NCBI GenBank assembly: GCA_017405085.1
Contig: JAFRBB010000056.1
Location: forward strand, 43,587 to 107,586
DNA length: 64,000 nucleotides
Source: Eubacteriaceae bacterium
GTDB lineage: Bacteria; Bacillota; Clostridia; Eubacteriales; Eubacteriaceae
Direction: 5' to 3'
Shown: positions 7,381 to 15,814 of the stretch, piece by piece
Numbering within the stretch: the stretch's first letter is position 1
Layout: every line of letters begins with the position of its first letter
Position numbers and translations under genes: made by a program
The notes under the pieces: model-generated
The model's input: only the letters and a program-made list of their open reading frames with translations
Database searches by the model: none
What the model was told of the DNA's origin: nothing

Positions 7381-9241
7381 CCGGATGGCATTGCCATTTG
7401 CCGTCAAAGGCCATGATCCCGCATCCGGCGCAGCCTTCTCGGCAAAACACCGTGGTGTTTTCATCAATGGCTTTTGTCCATTCCCTTTGAAGAAACGCCT
7501 TGCTCACGCCCATGTCGATGTGATCCCAGGGAAGCGTCTCCTCGAAGGGACGGGTCCGCAGGGCGTAAAAATCCGGATCGATCCCGCAAAGGTCAAACGC
7601 TTGCCGCCATTTTCCGGCGTCAAAATAATCATTCCAACCGTCAAGCTTACAGCCCAGCTCAAAAGCGGTTTTGAGCACAGCGCCGAGCCTTCGGTCGCCT
7701 CTGGCCAACACGGCTTCATAAAAGCTGACGTCGGAGGCGTGCCAGTTGTACTTGATTTTGCGGCTTTTGATGCGCTGCTTCAAGAGATTTTGTTTTTGAA
7801 TCAGTTCGTCCATCGGCACCTGACCGAACCATTGAAAAGGCGTGAAGGGCTTGGGCACAAAGCAAGACGTGCTGACCACGACTTGGCAGCTTTTGTTGCG
7901 CGTCTCTTTGGGTTCGGCGAAATAGGCGTCGACCACCTTTTCGGCCAACTCGGCAATGCCCGCCACATCGTCGTCGGTCTCCGTGGGCAGACCGATCATA
8001 AAATAGAGTTTAATGTGGCCCCAGCCTTTGGCAAAGGCCCGGGTGACGGTGGAGATGAGATCCTCCTCGGTGACGCCTTTGTTGATGACGTCCCGCATGC
8101 GCTGGGTCCCGGCTTCCGGCGCCAGGGTGATGCCGGATTTTCTGATCTTTTGGATTTCCTCCAGCATATCGACGCTGACCGAGTCGATGCGAAGGGACGG
8201 CAGCGCCACGCTGACCCGCTTCGATTCATACGTCTCAACCAGATCGGAAATGAGCTTTTCGATGTCGGGATAATCCCCCGAGGACAGGGACAACAGCGAG
8301 ACCTCTTCATAGCCGGTGGCGCCCACCAAAGTCGCGATGCCCGATTCGATGCAATCCACGCTTTTGTCCCGGGTCGGGCGGTAAATCATGCCGGCCTGGC
8401 AAAACCGGCATCCCCGGCCGCAGCCCCGGAAAATTTCGAAGGGAATGCGGTCATGGACGGTCTGGGCATAGGGAATGACCAGATCCTCGGGAAAATAGGC
8501 ATTCTCCAAATCGCGGACGAAGCGCTTGCGCACCGGCAGAGGCGCGGTATCCGCCAAAGCCGTCACGCCCTTAATCGTGCCGTCCTCGTGATAGGCGACG
8601 TCGTAAAGCGCCGGCACATAGACGCCTTCGATGGCCGCCGCCGCTTTTAAAAACGCTTTTTTCTCAAAGCTTGTCGATTGCTTATGGGCGCGGTACAAGT
8701 CCATGAGCTCTGTGATCACGTCCTCCCCTTCCCCGATGACAAAGAGATCGAAAAAATCACAGAGGGGCTCGGGATTGCAGCAGCACGGCCCGCCGCCGAT
8801 GATGATCGGGTCGTCCGCTCCACGGTCGGCGCGAAGAAGGGGAATGCCCGCCAGATCGAGCATGTTGAGCACCGTCGTGTAGCACATTTCGTATTGGAGG
8901 GTGAAGCCGACAAAATCGAAGGCGCCGATGGGATCCATGGTTTCCAGCGCGAAAAGGGGAACGTCATGCTCCCGCATCAACGCTTCCATGTCGCCCTGGG
9001 GGGCGAAGACCCGCTCGCAATAGATGTCCGCCTGCTTGTTCAGCAAGCCGTATAAAATGCGCATGCCGAGGTGGGACATGCCGACCTCATAGAGATCGGG
9101 AAAGGCGAAGGCAAAGCGTATGGACACGTCCTCGGGGTTTTTATGGACGGCGTTGACCTCATTGCCCTGATAGGTGACGGGTTTTAGCACCCGGGGCAAG
9201 AGTTTATCGATGATGGTTTGTTTATCAATGCTTTTATTCAT
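7358..9241 (-). CDS. TIGR03960-family B12-binding radical SAM protein
   Basis: 627 residues. An N-terminal cobalamin-binding-like region (about 1-200, with FPDLYEVGMSHLG and IIIGGGP) precedes a radical SAM domain with the iron-sulfur motif Cys274-x3-Cys278-x2-Cys281 (CGRGCRFC). The C-terminus carries four more cysteines (CREGCAGCG and a later WQC), a possible auxiliary cluster. The reaction is not known; the conserved partner is the DUF2344 protein downstream. The last residues and the stop codon come from ATTATTCATT repeat DNA, so the original C-terminus may have been altered. No clear ribosome site precedes the ATG, and a TATAAT lies only 13 bases upstream, so translation may be leaderless or start from a longer transcript. 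Confidence 0.88.
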   Translation of the reverse strand: MNKSIDKQTIIDKLLPRVLKPVTYQGNEVNAVHKNPEDVSIRFAFAFPDLYEVGMSHLGMRILYGLLNKQADIYCERVFAPQGDMEALMREHDVPLFALETMDPIGAFDFVGFTLQYEMCYTTVLNMLDLAGIPLLRADRGADDPIIIGGGPCCCNPEPLCDFFDLFVIGEGEDVITELMDLYRAHKQSTSFEKKAFLKAAAAIEGVYVPALYDVAYHEDGTIKGVTALADTAPLPVRKRFVRDLENAYFPEDLVIPYAQTVHDRIPFEIFRGCGRGCRFCQAGMIYRPTRDKSVDCIESGIATLVGATGYEEVSLLSLSSGDYPDIEKLISDLVETYESKRVSVALPSLRIDSVSVDMLEEIQKIRKSGITLAPEAGTQRMRDVINKGVTEEDLISTVTRAFAKGWGHIKLYFMIGLPTETDDDVAGIAELAEKVVDAYFAEPKETRNKSCQVVVSTSCFVPKPFTPFQWFGQVPMDELIQKQNLLKQRIKSRKIKYNWHASDVSFYEAVLARGDRRLGAVLKTAFELGCKLDGWNDYFDAGKWRQAFDLCGIDPDFYALRTRPFEETLPWDHIDMGVSKAFLQREWTKAIDENTTVFCREGCAGCGIMAFDGKWQCHPEKAMNND

Positions 9242-9757
9242 GGGGATATCGTATTATACAAAGGGCCGTTTGTCAAAACGCTTTTGACCTTTTTTCCCGG
9301 AAATGTCAAGAGGACGGCGTTTTTTAAGCCTTGCGCTGAAACGGAGATGGAGCGAAAAATCATCGCTGTCACGGCGTGAAACGGGCAAAGGAACGGCGTT
9401 TTTCCGTAACGTTGACCACAGCCCGTCAATCGAGCTGAGTCCGCTCCCCTTCGTGATATAAAAACCCACCGGAATCTTGGCCGTGATACGTCAAGGCCAT
9501 CACCGCTCGCTTCCCGTTTTGTCAAATCCGTCGCCGCGATTCGTCAAAATCATTCCCTCGCGCGGAGCTCCCGAACGCTTCACGCAAGCCCGGCAAAATC
9601 CCCGCGTCATTTTCCTTTCGCCCGGACCGAAATCATCTCTCCCCTTTTCGCGTCGAAGCCTTTCCCCAAAGGCCCGATGGGATATATTAAAGCCCGCGGT
9701 GTCATCCCTCGCCTAACCCCTAATGACCGCGAGCCCTTAAGTGGTTCTTCTGTCGCT
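9242..9757 (-). other. Long non-coding leader upstream of the radical SAM gene
   Basis: About 510 bases between a good promoter and the start codon, without a supported reading frame. A long hairpin forms early in the transcript: GGTCAT and ATGACACC with flanking CGCGG/CCGCG and AAGGGCT/GGGCTTT (about 9690-9740). Its role is unknown; it could be an attenuator, a separate small RNA, or a decayed region. Confidence 0.35.
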
Positions 9758-9786
9758 ATTATACCACGATTCCCGATTAATTTCAA
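9758..9786 (-). promoter_or_regulatory. Promoter reading toward the radical SAM gene
   Basis: TTGAAA (9781-9786), a 17-base spacer and a perfect TATAAT (9758-9763) on the minus strand. The next gene downstream is the TIGR03960 radical SAM gene, about 510 bases away. Confidence 0.6.
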
Positions 9787-10091
9787 TCCCAAAATTTTAT
9801 ATAATTTATATCAATTTCGCATAAATTATGATATTATGCGATATACTCGTCTCTATAACACGACTTGTATGTGTTTTGTTTAGAAATTTATAAAAACATG
9901 ATTGGCTTTAACAACGATATCGCCTTCGTCTAGTCGTCCATTTTCGCCGATCGCCAAAGCTTCTCCCTAAAAAGCTCGATGAAACAGCTTAAGCTTACGG
10001 CGTCAACCCCCGAAAGCCGATGGATCCGCGATCTTTCTGCCATAACCCATCAGTGATACCGCCATTTCAAGGGACACGCCATGATAAGTTT

Positions 10092-10436
10092 TTAACGCCG
10101 TGACGCTTGCGTGAAAATTTGGCGCTTGACAATTATTGTCAAAGGCATTAAGATTTGACAACAGGACTGTTCACACCCTTTATGCGGTTTTAGACGTTCG
10201 TATAAACGCCGCACCACACAATCCTCGGCTGCGTAAGCAGCCGTGTTCATTTGCCCTGTGTCAATGGTGCAAACAATCTTGCAATTTTTTGCACGTATAG
10301 TATTCTTACCTTCACTTAACTTATCTTCACTTAAGTTAGGCCGGATTTTGCGATTGTCAGCGAGCAGATAACAGGCCCCGCTCTCATCGATGCCGGGCAT
10401 GGATTTTTCGGCGGTATGAAGCCGTTTCTTCGAACG
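10092..10436 (-). pseudogene. Decayed copy A of the replisome organiser gene
   Basis: The minus strand from 10436 aligns with the middle and C-terminal part of the intact gene at 39487-40260. Shared DNA includes CGGCTTCATACCGCCGAAAA versus CGCTTCATACCGCCGAAAAA. The translated piece MPGIDESGACYLLADN matches MLGTDEDGVYYLLDDD, and MNTAAYAAED matches IEAAVYTAEF. The N-terminal third is absent and the frame drifts after the match. The 10-bp-phased repeat array of the intact gene is retained here (10301-10340) in a changed form, with AAGATAA and AAGTGAA units. Confidence 0.65.
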
Positions 10437-10589
10437 GATACCACGTTATACAACACTGAATTTCAGAGAGAAAATGCACCCTCAAAAAATGAGAAAAAAT
10501 AATTTTCCCGGACTTTTCATCGTTATTTCATCGACATTTCGTGGGCTTTTTTGGGCTTTTCAGCGATGATAGCGAAAGCGCCATCTCAA

Positions 10590-10846
10590 AAACGGCTTTA
10601 TAAAGCCATTCGCGTCATCCTCGGTTGCGTGTGCAGCCGTGTTCATTTGCCCCGTGTCAGCAGAATCGCGAACATTTTTGCGCCAATTTGCCCGTATATG
10701 ATAATACCCTAACCTAACCTATCTTATCCTAACCTAGGCCGACATTTTGCAGCATTGCGACGCGGGTTTTTTACCCCTGAAAACCCTAAAAGCCATCATC
10801 CCTCAGCATCGATTTTCGGCGGTGTGAAGCGGTTTTTCTAAACAAA
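10590..10846 (-). pseudogene. Decayed copy B of the replisome organiser gene
   Basis: A second, more damaged relic in the same orientation. It begins with AAAAACCGCTTCACACCGCC, close to the intact gene's AAAAAACGCTTCATACCGCC, passes through a repeat array (10703-10738) with AGGTTAG and AAGATAG at 10-base spacing, and ends in the ACACGGCTGC...GCAACCGAGGAT stretch also present in copy A. No reading frame is maintained. Copies A and B resemble each other more than either resembles the intact gene around the last block, suggesting a tandem or serial origin. Confidence 0.6.
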
Positions 10847-10849
10847 AAC

Positions 10850-11333
10850 TTCGTATCACAGCGCTGAGATTTCAGCTGGCGTCCATTTACGAGATTGGGA
10901 AGCGCGTGTGTATTGCACATCATTTGCGCCTATCGTGCAATGATGGTGCGATGACGTTCTCTTAACTTTGATCGGTCCTTGCGCAGATGATTTTTTATAG
11001 CAACATGTCTAAAATTTATCATAACTGATATTAATTTTTCAGCGGTGTTGAGAATTTCACGGTCCTTTGACGGGTCCCCTTGGTCACCTTGTGCCGGTGA
11101 CTGATAACCGGCAATTCACCAAAAGCTGAATCATATAGCCGTTTTCAAACCGTTCCTAAATTGTCTTTCTTCGGTCTTCAACCGGGGTTAACATTGCTAT
11201 TAAAGCGGCCTCGCGTGAGATTGAAGAGCCTCATGACATCACGGATTGTTTTGTTTCGGACGCTTAGCGCTCCGGCTTTCATCCGCGAGTCAAATTGATT
11301 GGGACTTTATCAATAATCGGCGGGGCAAGCGCA
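10850..11333. other. Non-coding stretch with nothing recognised
   Basis: No reading frame with a ribosome site, no RNA gene and no clear repeat is seen. It may be further decayed material from the element that left the two initiator relics next to it. Confidence 0.4.
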
Positions 11334-11356
11334 AAAAAGGAAGCCCTCAGGCTCCC
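11334..11356 (-). terminator. Terminator of the aminotransferase gene
   Basis: GGGAGCC and GGCTTCC pair on the minus strand, followed by T6, 28 bases after the stop codon. Confidence 0.8.
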
Positions 11357-11383
11357 TCATTGGATTGTTTAACAAGATGCGTT

Positions 11384-12643
11384 TTAAATTTCAGCGAGCT
11401 TTTCGGCTAAGGACGCCGCGATAATGTCAAGGCCCTGAAGCAATTCGTCGTCGGGAATAATCAGCGGCGGAAGCAGCTTAATCACGCTGTCTTTTCGCCC
11501 GGCCAGCTCAATGATCAACCCCTTTTCAAAACAGCGTTTGGCCACGCTGTCCGCCAGGCCGTCAATGCCAAAGGCCGACAGATCAATGCCGTGAATCAGA
11601 CCGATGCCCCGATGGGACACGCGCTCATCCATCGGCAAAATCTTGTTGTCGATATAGTCGTTCACCATGGCTTCTTTGCGCCTCACTTCGTTTAACAAAT
11701 CCGTGTCGCTAACCAGGTCCACCGCCGCCTTGGCGCCGACAAATCCCAATTGATTGCCGCGGAAAGTGCCGTTGTGTTCCGCCGGGAGAAAAACATCGAT
11801 TTCGGGCTTCAAAAGCAGCATGGCCATCGGCAGGCCGGAACCGCTGATGGATTTGCTCAAGGTGACCATATCCGGCACGATGCCCGCGCGCTCGAAGGAG
11901 AAGAAATTCCCCGTTCTGCCGCAGCCGACCTGAATATCATCGCAAATGAGCAGCATGTCGTGGCGGTCGCACAAATCCCGCAGGCGTTTGAGCCATTCGA
12001 TATCGGCCACGCAAATGCCGCCTTCGGCCTGAACGGTTTCCACAATGACCGCCGCCGGATAATCGACGCCGCTGTGATCGTCATTCAGGACGTTTTCGAT
12101 ATAGGCGATGGTGTCAAAGCTTTCGTTAAAGCCGAAGGGAAAAGGCATAAAGCTGACATTTCCCAGGGGGACGCCGGCGCCGTGGCGCGCTTTGGCTTCC
12201 GTCGTCGCCGCCAGAGAGCCCAAGCTCATCCCGTGAAAAGCGCCGGAAAAAGCCAAAATATTCTGGCGTTTTTTGACCTTTCGGGCCAGCTTCAACGCCG
12301 CTTCGACGGAATTGGTTCCCGTCGCGCCGCAAAACATGAGTTTATAATCCAGACCTCTCGGCTTTAAAATTTTGTTTTCAAAGGCGTCGATGAAATCTTT
12401 TTTGGCTTCGGTTGTCAAATCAAGACCGTGCATGATGCCGTCGGATTCGATATAGTCAATTAAGGCCCGGTTGATTTTCGGATGATTATGACCGTAATTC
12501 AGCGCGCCGGCGCCGTCAAAAAAATCAATATAGCGATGGCCGTTCTCATCGGTCATCACCGCGCCTTTGGCCTTTGTAAAAACAGCCGGAAAACGCCTGC
12601 AATAAGATCTGACTTCCGACTCGTATTGTTCAATAATTGTCAT
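11384..12643 (-). CDS. ectB: Class III aminotransferase, diaminobutyrate--2-oxoglutarate transaminase type (EctB-like)
   Basis: 419 residues, PLP-dependent. The predicted reaction is aspartate semialdehyde plus glutamate to 2,4-diaminobutyrate plus 2-oxoglutarate. Features: GALNYGHNHP near residue 47, FCGATGTNSVEAALKLAR near 104-121, the DDIQVG pyridine-ring motif at 235-240 and the Schiff-base lysine in LSKS (Lys264). The full-length resemblance is closest to EctB. The ectA and ectC partners are not adjacent; the gene stands alone between 2.1 kb and 0.9 kb of non-coding DNA with its own promoter and terminator. The product may therefore feed something other than ectoine (for example a diaminobutyrate-containing compound), or the substrate may differ. 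Ribosome site AAAGGAG precedes the ATG. Confidence 0.8.
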   Translation of the reverse strand: MTIIEQYESEVRSYCRRFPAVFTKAKGAVMTDENGHRYIDFFDGAGALNYGHNHPKINRALIDYIESDGIMHGLDLTTEAKKDFIDAFENKILKPRGLDYKLMFCGATGTNSVEAALKLARKVKKRQNILAFSGAFHGMSLGSLAATTEAKARHGAGVPLGNVSFMPFPFGFNESFDTIAYIENVLNDDHSGVDYPAAVIVETVQAEGGICVADIEWLKRLRDLCDRHDMLLICDDIQVGCGRTGNFFSFERAGIVPDMVTLSKSISGSGLPMAMLLLKPEIDVFLPAEHNGTFRGNQLGFVGAKAAVDLVSDTDLLNEVRRKEAMVNDYIDNKILPMDERVSHRGIGLIHGIDLSAFGIDGLADSVAKRCFEKGLIIELAGRKDSVIKLLPPLIIPDDELLQGLDIIAASLAEKLAEI

Positions 12644-12733
12644 GGTTCTCCTTTTATCTTCACATTGATTAATCGTTACGTTGATTGAATGTCAAATGGT
12701 CAAACGATAAGTCCCAAAATAATTCTTGTCCCT

Positions 12734-12762
12734 ATTGTATACTTTCTTGTGTTGAATTGCAA
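12734..12762 (-). promoter_or_regulatory. Promoter of the EctB-like gene
   Basis: TTGCAA (12757-12762), 17-base spacer, TACAAT (12734-12739) on the minus strand, about 90 bases upstream of the ATG. Confidence 0.55.
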
Positions 12763-13070
12763 ATTTTTTTCATACGTATTTTCAATATTATTTTCAATGG
12801 CCGATAGATTAAATGAATTGAAGCGTTAAGACCGGGCGGTCTTGTAAGCGGGGGTCAAGTTATAGACATCTAGAAGTCTTTGGGTTGTGGTCAAGTCATA
12901 TGATAAACACCCGACATATCCATTCAATGCCACGCATCATCATGCGTTATTTTGCGTTTATTTGCGTTTAATTACCCATTTATGATATTGATGGATATGT
13001 ATTGCCGATTGTCGCATGATGTTAGCGGAGCGAAAAAAGATGGGCATAAATCGGGCGTTGATATATTTAT

Positions 13071-13137
13071 AATTATTCATCGCAGCGCTCGGGGGTTACA
13101 CCTTTCGGCGTAACCCTCGGATGGAAAATGAATAATT
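13071..13137. repeat. Nested inverted repeat with a GAAA-loop hairpin
   Basis: The outer arms AATTATTCAT (13071-13080) and ATGAATAATT (13128-13137) are perfect inverse complements. Inside, on the minus strand, GAGGGTTACGCC and GGTGTAACCCCC pair around a GAAA tetraloop. The outer arms share the ATTATTCAT word with the tails of the dispersed hairpin repeats. The rest of 12763-13190 shows no gene. Confidence 0.65.
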
Positions 13138-13189
13138 AATCATTTTGTTGAAGCGCGGCTTTGACGAGTTTTTGATGGACCAAGCGGTG

Positions 13190-13620
13190 TGTCCAGCAAG
13201 CAAACATAATTCTCGCAAAGCCCGACCTCAATACCCAATTTGAAACTCAGTCTTGCCAATTTTCTTCCTGATTAATTGATCGGAAAGAAGCATTTTTTAT
13301 TTTCAGCAAGCCAACATAAGACCCCAAAGCCCGACCCCAAAGTCTAATTTGAAACTCATCTTTGCCAAATTTCATCCTGAATGATTGATGATTTATCAGG
13401 CAAAAATCCTTTTTGTACTCGGTGAGCTAACGACAGACCCCAAAGCCCAATCCATAATCCAATTTGAAACTCAGCTTTGCCAAATTTCATCCTGGATAAT
13501 TGATTGGGAAGATTTTCGTTCTCAGCAAATTGACAAAAGGCCCCAAAGCCTGACCAAAAAATCCAATTTGAAACTCGGCCCTGCCGAGTTTCTTCCAGAA
13601 TTATTCATTATTCATTATTA
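13190..13620. repeat. Four imperfect tandem units (about 115 bp) of the dispersed repeat
   Basis: Each unit contains, in order, a TTTTTGTACTCGG-like block, a CCCCAAAGCCC block, CCAATTTGAAACTCAGC and a TTCATCCTGAATGATTG tail. The units begin near 13195, 13295, 13400 and 13510. Only the last keeps the paired hairpin; the first three have lost the second arm (TTGCCAAATTTC instead of GCCGAGTTTC). A run of ATTATTCATTATTAATT follows. Confidence 0.75.
13570..13592 (-). terminator. Hairpin copy of the dispersed repeat, terminator-like
   Basis: GAAACTCGGC (13570-13579) and GCCGAGTTTC (13583-13592) pair perfectly. On the minus strand the hairpin is followed, after CAAATTGGA, by a T6 run. It lies downstream of the isocitrate dehydrogenase gene. 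Confidence 0.5.
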
Positions 13621-13660
13621 ATTATTCATTATTAATTATTCATTATTCATTTTCAAAGAA

Positions 13661-13690
13661 ATAGCGCAGCGGCGAAGACCACTACGCTAT
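13661..13690 (-). terminator. Probable terminator of the isocitrate dehydrogenase gene
   Basis: On the minus strand ATAGCGTAGTGG and CCGCTGCGCTAT form a 12-bp stem with wobbles and a six-base loop, followed by TTTCTTT. It ends about 30 bases after the stop codon. Confidence 0.5.
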
Positions 13691-13719
13691 GAGACGTCCG
13701 TCCCGTGACGAACCGATGA

Positions 13720-14919
13720 TTATTGTTGATAACTTTGATAGACGTCTTCCAAATCTTCTCTGGAGAGGGTGTCCATCAGGTATTCGGCGTATTCGGCGCC
13801 GGTGGCTCCCGTGTCTCTGCCGGTGAGTACTAATTTTTTCTCGTATTGACCGCAGATATCCAGCGCCATTTGCAGGCGTTTCGCCTCGTCGGCATAGCCG
13901 ATATGATCGAGGAGCATTCCCGCCGCGCGAATGATGCTGCAGGGATCCGCGTACTGAGCGCGGCCTTCGTCGACCATTCGGGGCGCGGAGCCGTGAATGG
14001 CTTCAAACATGGCGTAACGCTTGCCGATATTGGCAGAGCCCGCGGTTCCGACGCCACCTTGGAATTCCGCCGCTTCGTCGGTCAAAATATCCCCGTACAA
14101 ATTGGGCAGCACCAGCACCTTAAACTGGGTTCTTCTTTTTTCGTCAACGAGCTTGGCCGTCATGATGTCGATGTACCAGTCGTCCATTTCCACTTCGGGA
14201 TATTCTTCAGCGATTTTTTTCGCGGTGTCGAGGAATTTGCCGTCGGTGGTTTTGATGACGTTGGCTTTGGTCACCACCGTGACCTTATTTTTCCCGGAAT
14301 TTTTGGCGTATTCGAAGGCCGCGCGGATAATGCGTTCGCTGCCGCCCTGGGTCGCCACCGTAAAGTCGATGGCCAAATCGTCATTGACGTTGACGCCCTG
14401 ACTGCCGACGGCATAACCGCCTTCGGTGTTTTCACGATAAAATGTCCAGTCGATGCCTTGTTCGGGCACGGACACCGGACGCACGTTGGCAAACAAATCA
14501 AGGGCCTTGCGCATGGCGACGTTGGCGCTTTCGATGTTGGGCATGCCGTCGCCTTTGCGGGGCGTGGTGGTCGGTCCTTTGAGGATGACGTCGCAGGCTT
14601 TGAGCTCTTCCATCACGTCATCGGGAATCGCTTTGCCGCAGGCCACGCGGTTTTCAATGGTCAAGCCGTCAATTTCTTTGAGCTTGATCTTACCGGCGTC
14701 AATATCGTCCTTGAGCAGGAAGGCCAGGACTTTTTCCGCTTCCTTGGTGATGAAAGGGCCGATACCGTCGCCGCCCACAACACCGATGACAATTTCGTCC
14801 TTGCTTTGATAGTCGACGAAATCGCCTTCGTTTTTCATATTTTCAATTCGCGCCAATTGATCTTCGATGATTTTGCCGAAGTGCTCCTTGGCTTGCTCGA
14901 TCATGGTTTGTTTATCCAT
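13720..14919 (-). CDS. Isocitrate/isopropylmalate dehydrogenase family protein, probable NAD-isocitrate dehydrogenase
   Basis: 399 residues of the beta-decarboxylating dehydrogenase family. It shows GVVGGDGIGP near residue 47, KGPTTTPRKGD (substrate-binding Ser/Thr and Arg region), a Tyr in the FYRENTEGGYAVG motif, VVTKANVIK, and the dinucleotide-site stretch FEAIHGSAPRMVDEG. The His-Gly-Ser-Ala-Pro sequence and lack of the NADP-type Lys/Tyr pair favour NAD. It probably makes 2-oxoglutarate from isocitrate for glutamate synthesis in an incomplete TCA cycle. An N-terminal helix of about 40 residues precedes the core. No citrate synthase or aconitase gene is next to it. Ribosome site AAGGAGAG precedes the ATG. 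Confidence 0.8.
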   Translation of the reverse strand: MDKQTMIEQAKEHFGKIIEDQLARIENMKNEGDFVDYQSKDEIVIGVVGGDGIGPFITKEAEKVLAFLLKDDIDAGKIKLKEIDGLTIENRVACGKAIPDDVMEELKACDVILKGPTTTPRKGDGMPNIESANVAMRKALDLFANVRPVSVPEQGIDWTFYRENTEGGYAVGSQGVNVNDDLAIDFTVATQGGSERIIRAAFEYAKNSGKNKVTVVTKANVIKTTDGKFLDTAKKIAEEYPEVEMDDWYIDIMTAKLVDEKRRTQFKVLVLPNLYGDILTDEAAEFQGGVGTAGSANIGKRYAMFEAIHGSAPRMVDEGRAQYADPCSIIRAAGMLLDHIGYADEAKRLQMALDICGQYEKKLVLTGRDTGATGAEYAEYLMDTLSREDLEDVYQSYQQ

Positions 14920-15085
14920 TGAACTCTCCTTACTTCTCTAAACTTGTGTTTATTATTCTATAAACGGCGCCAAAACTCAAGGGTTTCCGGGTGGGTTTTA
15001 TCCATGTATTTCAAAAAAAGCATGACCGCCCGGCATAAATCCCCCCGTCAACGTCGGGATGATTCCCAAAGGAAATGGCCGTTTT

Positions 15086-15814
15086 TCAGGCCAAAACAAT
15101 TTTGTTTTCGCAGATGATTTCCTCGTCTCTGACGATGTCCGCCCGCAGGGTGTTCTCGTCTAACATCACGCCCCGAACCGTCAGCGTGTCCTCCAAAAAG
15201 GCCTGCTGTTTAAAATAAATATCGAGGGTTTTCACCCGTTCCCCGGCGGCCAGACGGGCCGCCACCGGCATCAGCGCCCAGTTGAAATAGTTGACGTGAT
15301 TGACATGGCCGTTAAAATCGATGTCACCGATCTGCACCTTCACGGTGTCCGAAAAAGTATGATCCCCAAGCCGTTTGATTTTCGGAAAACGGTAGGGATA
15401 GGGGTTGCCCGTGACGCCGTAAACGTCGTTTTCGGGGACTTGCTCCAGGCGAAGCATCTCTCCGGTTTTTCTGTCGAGCATCGCCCATTGGGTTTTGGCG
15501 TCGATGAGGAGTTCTCCCCCGGCGTTAAACAAGGCAAAACGCCGCTGAGAGAAAAAGCTTTTGACGGCTTTGGCGTCGGTCATCACCGTGACTCTGTCGT
15601 CGCAGGCCGGATAATCATCAAAATCAACGTGATATTTAATGAGCACCCAGCTGAGTCCGTGAGACGTCAAAAACGATTGCCCCACGCCCAAAGCCTCGCT
15701 CTGCTCATGACTGCTCTGCTGAAAATAATCCAGGACGCGAACCGGCGAAATCAGGTGATTGCCCAGGCAATCATAGCAGGCGACGCGTCTCTCATAGGTG
15801 TAGTCGGTTTTCAA
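15086..15814 (-). CDS. Acyl-ACP thioesterase (FAT family)
   Basis: 242 residues, a double hotdog fold protein that hydrolyses acyl-ACP to free fatty acid and ACP. The N-terminal half carries DYFQQSSHEQSEALG and WVLIKYHVDFDDYP; the C-terminal hotdog carries the family's catalytic region IGDIDFNGHVNHVNYFNWAL (Asp, Asn and His). Its start codon overlaps the gshA stop by four bases (ATGA), so the two are translationally coupled. Bacterial members of this family usually act in lipid remodelling or release of free acids; why it is linked to gshA is not clear. Confidence 0.88.
   Translation of the reverse strand: MKTDYTYERRVACYDCLGNHLISPVRVLDYFQQSSHEQSEALGVGQSFLTSHGLSWVLIKYHVDFDDYPACDDRVTVMTDAKAVKSFFSQRRFALFNAGGELLIDAKTQWAMLDRKTGEMLRLEQVPENDVYGVTGNPYPYRFPKIKRLGDHTFSDTVKVQIGDIDFNGHVNHVNYFNWALMPVAARLAAGERVKTLDIYFKQQAFLEDTLTVRGVMLDENTLRADIVRDEEIICENKIVLA

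Noticed and set aside
7304..8650. A 448-codon open frame on the plus strand opposite the radical SAM gene
   Set aside because: It mirrors the codon pattern of the minus-strand gene, has no ribosome site and its product has no recognisable domain. Long antisense frames are expected with this codon use.
9690..9740. A T-box (GGGATGACACCGCGG resembles AGGGTGGNACCGCG)
   Set aside because: It lies only about 30-60 bases after the promoter, too close for a Stem I, and no antiterminator/terminator pair follows.
13846..14922. A 358-codon plus-strand frame opposite isocitrate dehydrogenase, and a 455-codon one opposite gpmI (43652-45019)
   Set aside because: Both are antisense shadows of strongly conserved genes; the residue mix (His, Gly, Phe, Asp rich) is typical of such shadows.
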